Of a stretch of 10,375 nucleotides of DNA, positions 6,368 through 10,375 are shown in pieces (the first letter of the stretch is position 1; each line of letters starts with the position of its first letter). The notes under the pieces are model-generated. The model was not told the DNA's origin, did not search any database, and saw nothing but the letters and a program-made list of their open reading frames with translations. The stretch lies in the NCBI GenBank assembly GCA_934754735.1, contig CAKVJE010000066.1, positions 1-10,375 on the forward strand, in the 5' to 3' direction. A program made the translations under genes and the position numbers. This DNA is from an uncultured Candidatus Melainabacteria bacterium (GTDB lineage Bacteria > Cyanobacteriota > Vampirovibrionia > Gastranaerophilales > Gastranaerophilaceae).

Positions 6368-6396
6368 TTTACGCATTGCTTTATTTTTGGTATCCT
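6368..6396 (+). promoter_or_regulatory. Candidate extended -10 promoter for tyrS
   Basis: TTTACG (6368-6373) and TATCCT (6391-6396) are 17 bases apart, with TG at 6388-6389. The -10 matches only four of six positions. Transcription would start near 6403, leaving a 27-base leader that contains the GAGGA site. Confidence 0.4.
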
Positions 6397-6429
6397 TAAA
6401 TTAATTGTAAATAATATGAGGATATAAAG

Positions 6430-7650
6430 ATGGTAGACATTAGACAAGAATTTATTGAACAAGCGAAACAATTAACTAGAAATGCAGAAGTGCTTCCCGG
6501 CGGTATTGAAGAATTAGCTGTAAAACTTCAACACGCAGCAGATACAAATACTCCGCTAAGAATTAAATTAGGTATGGATCCGACAAGACCTGATTTACAC
6601 CTTGGTCATACGGTTGTTATGAGAAAATTAAAAGAATTTCAAAAGCTTGGACATAAAATTGTACTTCTTGTTGGCGGTGCTACTGCTATGATAGGTGACC
6701 CATCAGGCAAATCAGAAACAAGACCTGCTTTAACAAAAGAACAGGTTGAAGAAAACGCTAAAACTTATTTTGCGCAAATGTCAAAAGTTATTGATATATC
6801 TCAAGCAGAAGTTGTAAACAATGCTGATTGGCTTCACAAATTAACGTTTACAGAAATGTTACAACTTGCAGGCAAAGTTACTGTTGCTCAAATGATGACA
6901 AGAGACGATTTTGCAAAAAGATATGCAGAAGGCAAACCAATTGCTATCCACGAATTTTTCTACCCACTAATGCAAGCTTACGATTCAGTTGCTATCGATG
7001 CTGATATCGAATTGGGCGGAACTGACCAAAGATTTAACACGCTTTTAGGACGTGATATTCAAGCAGCTTACGGCAAAAAATACCCTCAATTAGTAATGAT
7101 GTTGCCACTTTTAGAAGGTACTGACGGTATAGTTAAGATGTCTAAAACATATCCTGAACATTGTATTTCACTTACTGATAGCGCAAAAGATATGTTCGGA
7201 AAATTGATGAGTATTCCGGACACATTGATTACCCGTTATTATTCATTGTTAACTGATGTTCCACAGTCAGAATTAGAAAAAATGGATGAAGAAATTGCTT
7301 CAAATTCGATTAATCCGCGTGATATCAAGATGGCTTTAGCACACATGATTACAAAAGAATACCACGGCAAAGAAGGCGCTGATAAGGCTCAGGAAGATTT
7401 TATCAATGTTGTATCAAATAAAGGTATTCCGGATGATATTGAAAGCGTTAAAATAGAAGCTGAAAAAAGCATTTTGGATTTGTTGGTTGAATTATCTTTT
7501 GTTCAATCAAAAGGTGAAGCAAAACGTTTAATCCAAGGTGGCGGAGTGAAAATTGACGGCGAAAAAATCTCAGATATGGGCTTTGTTGTAAAACCTCAAA
7601 TGGATGTTGTTTTACAGGCTGGTAAGAGAAAGTTTGCTAAATTGGTTTAA
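6430..7650 (+). CDS. tyrS: Tyrosyl-tRNA synthetase
   Basis: The 406-residue protein is a class I synthetase that charges tRNA-Tyr in the cytoplasm. The HIGH-type motif is HLGH (57-60), followed by GDPSGKSETR (89-98), GGTDQRFN (196-203), and the KMSKS-type loop KMSKT (236-240). A C-terminal S4 domain (about 345-400, LLVELSFVQSKGEAKRLIQGGGV) binds the tRNA. The set of motifs fits the shorter bacterial TyrRS branch, as in TyrS of Haemophilus and the TyrZ-like enzymes, rather than E. coli TyrS. GAGGA at 6418-6422, seven bases upstream, fixes the start. It follows rluD by 65 bases and probably has its own promoter. No T-box leader and no clear terminator are seen. Confidence 0.95.
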   Translation: MVDIRQEFIEQAKQLTRNAEVLPGGIEELAVKLQHAADTNTPLRIKLGMDPTRPDLHLGHTVVMRKLKEFQKLGHKIVLLVGGATAMIGDPSGKSETRPALTKEQVEENAKTYFAQMSKVIDISQAEVVNNADWLHKLTFTEMLQLAGKVTVAQMMTRDDFAKRYAEGKPIAIHEFFYPLMQAYDSVAIDADIELGGTDQRFNTLLGRDIQAAYGKKYPQLVMMLPLLEGTDGIVKMSKTYPEHCISLTDSAKDMFGKLMSIPDTLITRYYSLLTDVPQSELEKMDEEIASNSINPRDIKMALAHMITKEYHGKEGADKAQEDFINVVSNKGIPDDIESVKIEAEKSILDLLVELSFVQSKGEAKRLIQGGGVKIDGEKISDMGFVVKPQMDVVLQAGKRKFAKLV

Positions 7651-7687
7651 CTTGCGCGAGATTAACGCTATAGAGAATGGAAAATTG

Positions 7688-7800
7688 AAAATGGAAAGTG
7701 GAAAATTGTATTAACATTTTCAATTATAAAAACTCGTTAAATTAACGAATTTTAATAGAAGTATATTTAAAATAATTTTCCATTTTCCACTTTCCATTTT
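7688..7800. repeat. MITE-like inverted repeat with 19-bp perfect arms
   Basis: AAAATGGAAAGTGGAAAAT (7688-7706) is matched exactly by its reverse complement at 7782-7800. Each arm sits in a longer stretch of TGGAAAA-like units, so the real element may reach about 7674-7806. The 75-base interior is AT-rich, contains the near-central palindrome CGTTAAATTAACG (7735-7747) and has no convincing gene. The form suits a miniature inverted-repeat element or a fold in the tyrS-cysK intergenic RNA. Confidence 0.55.
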
Positions 7801-7815
7801 TCATTACAAACGTAG

Positions 7816-7843
7816 GGTGGGAATAGCGTATGCGGTTCCCACC
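7816..7843. repeat. GGTGGGAA/TTCCCACC hairpin repeat
   Basis: Perfect 8-bp arms (7816-7823 and 7836-7843) enclose a 12-base loop that can itself pair slightly (GC..GC). It shares the start GTAGG(G/T)TGGG with the next hairpin at 7860, suggesting related intergenic palindromes. It lies 68 bases upstream of cysK. Confidence 0.5.
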
Positions 7844-7863
7844 GACAACCAATAAAAAAGTAG

Positions 7864-7882
7864 GTTGGGCTTTCAGCCCAAC
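7864..7882. repeat. GTTGGGCT/AGCCCAAC palindromic repeat, copy 2
   Basis: Arms 7864-7871 and 7875-7882 enclose a TTC loop. The core plus flanks (GTAGG before, CAA after) matches copy 1 at 1704-1722 in the opposite orientation. It ends 17 bases before the cysK ribosome site. Confidence 0.65.
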
Positions 7883-7910
7883 AATAACAAACAAGAAAGA
7901 AGGGTTTGAA

Positions 7911-8777
7911 ATGATATACAATAACGTATTGGAACTAATCGGCAATACACCACTTGTAAAATACAATGACAACATTTGTCTAAAACTCGAATATTTCAAC
8001 CCTTCAAGCTCAATTAAAGACAGAGCATCTTATTCAATGTTAAAAGGTGCAATGGATAGAGGTGAAATTAATAAAGATACTGTTATAATTGAGCCAACGA
8101 GCGGAAATACAGGAATCGGACTTGCAATGTGTTGTGCAGTTTTAGGATTAAAATTGATAATTTGTATGCCTGAAAGCATGTCTGTTGAACGTCGCAAAAA
8201 TATTGCCGCTTATGGCGCAGAACTCGTTCTAACACCTAAAGAAAAAGGTATGCAGGGTGCTGTAGAAAAAGCTCAAGAATTGAAAGCAACTTATCCTAAT
8301 AGTTTTATTCCTATGCAATTTGCGAACCCTGACAATCCAAAAGCGCACGAAAAGACTGCACAGGAAATTAAAGACGCGGTTGAAGACCGAGAAGTTGTAG
8401 TTGTAGCTGGCATCGGTACTGGTGGAACGGCAACCGGCATAAAAAAATATTTTCCAGAAGCAATTGTTTATGGAGTAGAACCTGCTGAAAGTCCTCTATT
8501 TACGGAAGGAAAGGCAGGGGCTCATGCTATTCAAGGCATTGGTGCAAACTTCATTCCTGAAATCTGCAAAGACAATAATTTGGACGGAGTTTTAACGGTA
8601 AAAGGAGAAGACGCGAAGGCTCAAGCAATTGAACTAGCTAAAAAACACGGCGTATTTTGTGGAATTTCAGCCGGCGCAAATGTTTGTGCATCTAAAGTTT
8701 TAGCAGAAAAATATCCAAATAACTTAATTGTCGCAATAATTCCTGATAGTGGCGAAAGATATTTATCAGTTTGGTAA
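7911..8777 (+). CDS. cysK: Cysteine synthase (O-acetylserine sulfhydrylase), PLP-dependent
   Basis: The 288-residue fold-type II PLP enzyme makes cysteine from O-acetylserine and sulfide. NPSSSIKDR places the PLP lysine at K36. TSGNTG (63-68) is the substrate loop, GTGGTATG (169-176) binds the PLP phosphate, IQGIGANFIP (208-215) is a family motif, and GISAGAN and PDSGERYLS lie near the end. It is about 20-30 residues shorter than common CysK, mainly at the two ends. It could be CysM-like in substrate use. The frame is open upstream to 7830, but that extension would be coded by the hairpin repeats. AAGGG at 7900-7904, six bases from ATG 7911, and the family N-terminus support the shorter start. 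It converges with the phosphatase-like gene with nine bases between them and no cysE nearby. Confidence 0.93.
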   Translation: MIYNNVLELIGNTPLVKYNDNICLKLEYFNPSSSIKDRASYSMLKGAMDRGEINKDTVIIEPTSGNTGIGLAMCCAVLGLKLIICMPESMSVERRKNIAAYGAELVLTPKEKGMQGAVEKAQELKATYPNSFIPMQFANPDNPKAHEKTAQEIKDAVEDREVVVVAGIGTGGTATGIKKYFPEAIVYGVEPAESPLFTEGKAGAHAIQGIGANFIPEICKDNNLDGVLTVKGEDAKAQAIELAKKHGVFCGISAGANVCASKVLAEKYPNNLIVAIIPDSGERYLSVW

Positions 8778-8786
8778 ACAATTCTA

Positions 8787-9533
8787 CTATTTCGCACAAT
8801 TCATCAGTCTTAGTTTCAAGACTCTTGAGTCAAATATTTGATGAAAATTTTCTGGTAAACCAAGAATAGCTTTTTCTTTAACGCTTATATTCTTAAGAAG
8901 ATTTTTCATTGCACCAATATATTTATTAGTAAAATTCGTTTCTTCTTTTATAAACATGTGACTTAATGTTGGTGGAGTTTTAGGTTCTTTGGGATTTAAA
9001 AGGTAATTCATTGTTACTGCTAAATCTGTACGATGCAAGCCTAAAAGACAAGCCATATAGTATTTGCCATTATTCATTTTTTCAAAGAATTTTGGTAAGC
9101 CTTCAATAAATTCATGGTTTTGTTTTGCTCTTTCTTCACTTGAAAGTTTTGTAGCTAGTGGAGCATTGAATATTGGCATATTGATTTTCAATTTAAAATT
9201 CATATATTCTAACCCATTTTCGGCACAAGCTTGAGCATATTTTGAATCTTTACCGCCTTCTGCACGCAAATCTATTACAGTATCAATTCCACACTCTTTT
9301 AATTCAGTAAGAATGGGTTTCTTTTGATTTGCTAAAGTAACTCCTCTTACGGAGTTAGAGTCAATTAAACGAAAGTGTGATATATTGAGAGCTTTTAATC
9401 TTGCAATATCAAGTGAATCAGTACTTCTTACAAATTCATCTTTTTGAGGCGTTTTAAAAACATAATCAGATTCTTTAGCCTTAAAATTTATAGATTTAAT
9501 ATTAAAATTATTTGTTATAGGTAGTATTTTCAT
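8787..9533 (-). CDS. CX5R tyrosine/dual-specificity phosphatase-like protein
   Basis: The 248-residue protein carries a phosphatase P-loop, C162-LLGLH-R168-T169 (CX5R-T). Upstream elements of the dual-specificity fold are visible: FRLIDSNSVRGVTLAN (54-69) and GIDTVIDLRAEG (82-93). The usual HC is AC, and residues 110-130, where a general-acid aspartate often lies, hold no Asp or Glu. Activity may therefore rely on another residue or be weak. The N-terminus (MKILPITNNFNIKSINFKAK) lacks a membrane signal but has a short basic-hydrophobic tag I associate with Gastranaerophilales proteins; its meaning is unknown. Only a weak ribosome site (AGAAG, about 14 bases upstream) is seen. It follows ruvC by 42 bases and is probably co-transcribed. 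Substrate is unknown: phosphoprotein, phosphoinositide and polysaccharide control are all possible. Confidence 0.72.
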   Translation of the reverse strand: MKILPITNNFNIKSINFKAKESDYVFKTPQKDEFVRSTDSLDIARLKALNISHFRLIDSNSVRGVTLANQKKPILTELKECGIDTVIDLRAEGGKDSKYAQACAENGLEYMNFKLKINMPIFNAPLATKLSSEERAKQNHEFIEGLPKFFEKMNNGKYYMACLLGLHRTDLAVTMNYLLNPKEPKTPPTLSHMFIKEETNFTNKYIGAMKNLLKNISVKEKAILGLPENFHQIFDSRVLKLRLMNCAK

Positions 9534-9575
9534 ACTATTATTAAAACTTCTAAAAATATTTTTTGCTAGTAAATT

Positions 9576-10046
9576 TTATCTGATTGAGCGCGAATGACAT
9601 ATTGCAATTGCAATCGCATCAACTGTATCATCTAATTTTGGTAATTTTTCTGTCCCTAGTGCGATTTTAACCATTTGCTCTACTTCTTTTTTTTCAGCTC
9701 TACCATAACCAGTTAAAACCTGTTTTACTACCATCGGAGTATAACCATATATTGGAATATTACATTTTTCTAAGACCGTTAAAATTACTCCACGAGATTC
9801 TGCAACCGGAATTACGGTTTTCTGATTCTTAAAGAAAAAAAGTTCTTCGACGGACGCACAATCCGGCTGATATTTTGTTACTACAGTTGTTAAATCATTA
9901 TAAATTTCTAATAATCTTTTAGAATCCGACATATTTTTATCGGTCTGAATTGAACCAGACGTCAAAAGCTCAATATTATCGTTACTTACTTCAATTAACC
10001 CGTAGCCAACAATTGCTATTCCAGGGTCTATGCCTAAAATTTTCAT
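9576..10046 (-). CDS. ruvC: Crossover junction endodeoxyribonuclease RuvC
   Basis: The 156-residue protein resolves Holliday junctions as a dimer with RuvAB. The RNase H-like acidic residues are in place: D7 in GIDPG, E67 in SVEELFF, and D140 and D143 in DDTVDAIAIAICH. FFFKNQKTV (70-78) and TGYGRAEKKEV (112-122) are family motifs. Length is slightly short of the E. coli protein (173) because of the C-terminal end. ruvA and ruvB are not in the window. No Shine-Dalgarno sequence precedes the ATG, and an extended -10 box ends seven bases before it, so the messenger may be nearly leaderless. The phosphatase-like gene lies just downstream. Confidence 0.95.
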   Translation of the reverse strand: MKILGIDPGIAIVGYGLIEVSNDNIELLTSGSIQTDKNMSDSKRLLEIYNDLTTVVTKYQPDCASVEELFFFKNQKTVIPVAESRGVILTVLEKCNIPIYGYTPMVVKQVLTGYGRAEKKEVEQMVKIALGTEKLPKLDDTVDAIAIAICHSRSIR

Positions 10047-10053
10047 AAACTAA

Positions 10054-10062
10054 ATTGTAACA
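10054..10062 (-). promoter_or_regulatory. Extended -10 box directly upstream of ruvC
   Basis: On the minus strand the sequence reads TGtTACAAT, five of six -10 bases with the TG extension. It ends seven bases before the ATG, so transcription would begin at or next to the start codon. The -35 region is poor (TAGTAT). Confidence 0.42.
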
Positions 10063-10148
10063 TGTAAAAATACAGAATACTACTTTGAAAAATTTCATTT
10101 TTGTAATCGACACAGTGAATGTTTCACATTTTTTATCCAAATATTTTT

Positions 10149-10220
10149 AATAATACCCTCTCCCGCCTCCGGCACCCTCTCCATGTAGAATTGAAAAAGG
10201 AGAGGGAAGAAAATGCGTTT
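10149..10220 (+). repeat. Dispersed CCCTCTCC-type repeat, copy B
   Basis: It begins with AATAATACCCTCTCCCGC (10149-10166), identical to the end of copy A on the other strand, and closes with ATGCGTTT (10213-10220). Inside it, CCCTCTCC (10175-10182) pairs perfectly with GGAGAGGG (10199-10206). The 329 bases from 10047 to the window end hold this repeat, a leftward terminator and an edge ribosome site, and no complete gene. Confidence 0.68.
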
Positions 10221-10278
10221 AATTGGATGTAGGAGATTAATCTAATAATCTTGCTTTTGTCATCCGACCATATGTTGT

Positions 10279-10309
10279 AAAAAAAAGCTTGAGTTTTTGA
10301 GGCTCAAGC
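10279..10309 (-). terminator. Leftward rho-independent terminator for a gene beyond the right edge
   Basis: On the minus strand, GCTTGAG and CTCAAGC (10303-10309 and 10287-10293 on the plus strand) form a 7-bp stem with a nine-base loop, followed by eight T residues (A-run 10279-10286). No minus-strand gene lies between it and the right edge, so one should end just past 10375 or within the last bases. Confidence 0.6.
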
Positions 10310-10360
10310 GGAAAAGGGAAAAAGGGATTAAAAAGGGAAATTTTCAATAATTTAAAAACT

Positions 10361-10366
10361 AGGAGA
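10361..10366 (+). promoter_or_regulatory. Ribosome-binding site of a gene starting just past the right edge
   Basis: AGGAGA lies 9 bases from the window end, with no start codon after it inside the window. The spacing predicts a rightward start codon within the next few bases. This sits awkwardly with the leftward terminator just before it. Confidence 0.4.
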
Positions 10367-10375
10367 AGATACCGA

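Noticed and set aside
7830..7910. Longer cysK start at 7830
   Set aside because: The added 27 residues are translated hairpin repeats; the ribosome site and the family N-terminus agree with ATG 7911.
7742..7999. Leftward ORF of 85 codons across the cysK start
   Set aside because: It is built from the inverted repeats and antisense cysK sequence, with no ribosome site.
8806..8835. Small hairpins AGTCTT/AAGACT and GACTC/GAGTC as a cysK terminator
   Set aside because: They overlap each other inside the convergent coding region and no T-run follows.
10115..10127. GTGAA/TTCAC hairpin with a following T-run
   Set aside because: The stem is only five pairs with a three-base loop, and no rightward gene ends nearby.
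10312..10340. Short tandem AAAAGGGA units as a CRISPR or iteron array
   Set aside because: Units are too short and irregular, with no spacer structure; this is a purine-rich tract.

Overview
The window is AT-rich DNA with short gaps and mostly housekeeping genes. The best guess for its source is a gut-type member of Candidatus Gastranaerophilales (Vampirovibrionia/Melainabacteria, the non-photosynthetic relatives of cyanobacteria). This rests on three things I recognise: a class III prepilin leader of the GFTLQELLITMGIVGVVAAL kind, a short N-terminal 'INFKAK'-like tag on a soluble protein, and a reverse-order rubrerythrin. It is inference from general protein style; no marker gene in the window settles it.

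Left part (1-2255). A pilin-like gene reads leftward, with a possible overlapping ORF running off the edge. A rubrerythrin gene reads rightward. The two are divergent, and their promoters flank a perfect palindrome TTGTAATTACAA. Rubrerythrin has a very good extended -10 promoter, a leader hairpin and a strong terminator. Next come two dispersed hairpin repeats, a tiny leftward AbrB/MazE-like gene, and a promoter-to-terminator unit of about 150 nt with no ORF that looks like an unidentified small RNA or attenuator leader ahead of typA.

Centre (2256-7650), all rightward. typA (BipA GTPase) is closed by a terminator. A tightly overlapping set follows: an exported protein of unknown function, lspA (lipoprotein signal peptidase) and rluD-type pseudouridine synthase. 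tyrS (tyrosyl-tRNA synthetase) comes next with its own candidate promoter. Translation, ribosome maturation and lipoprotein processing dominate.

Right part (7651-10375). A cluster of three inverted repeats lies directly upstream of cysK (cysteine synthase). cysK converges on a leftward pair: ruvC (Holliday junction resolvase) followed by a CX5R phosphatase-like protein. The last 329 bases carry no complete gene. They hold a second copy of the CCCTCTCC repeat, a leftward terminator and a ribosome-binding site at the very edge.

I see no large mobile element, CRISPR array, rRNA or tRNA. The most interesting signals are the unidentified small RNA, the shared operator between the pilin and rubrerythrin genes, the atypical phosphatase, two possible leaderless genes, and the dispersed hairpin repeats.
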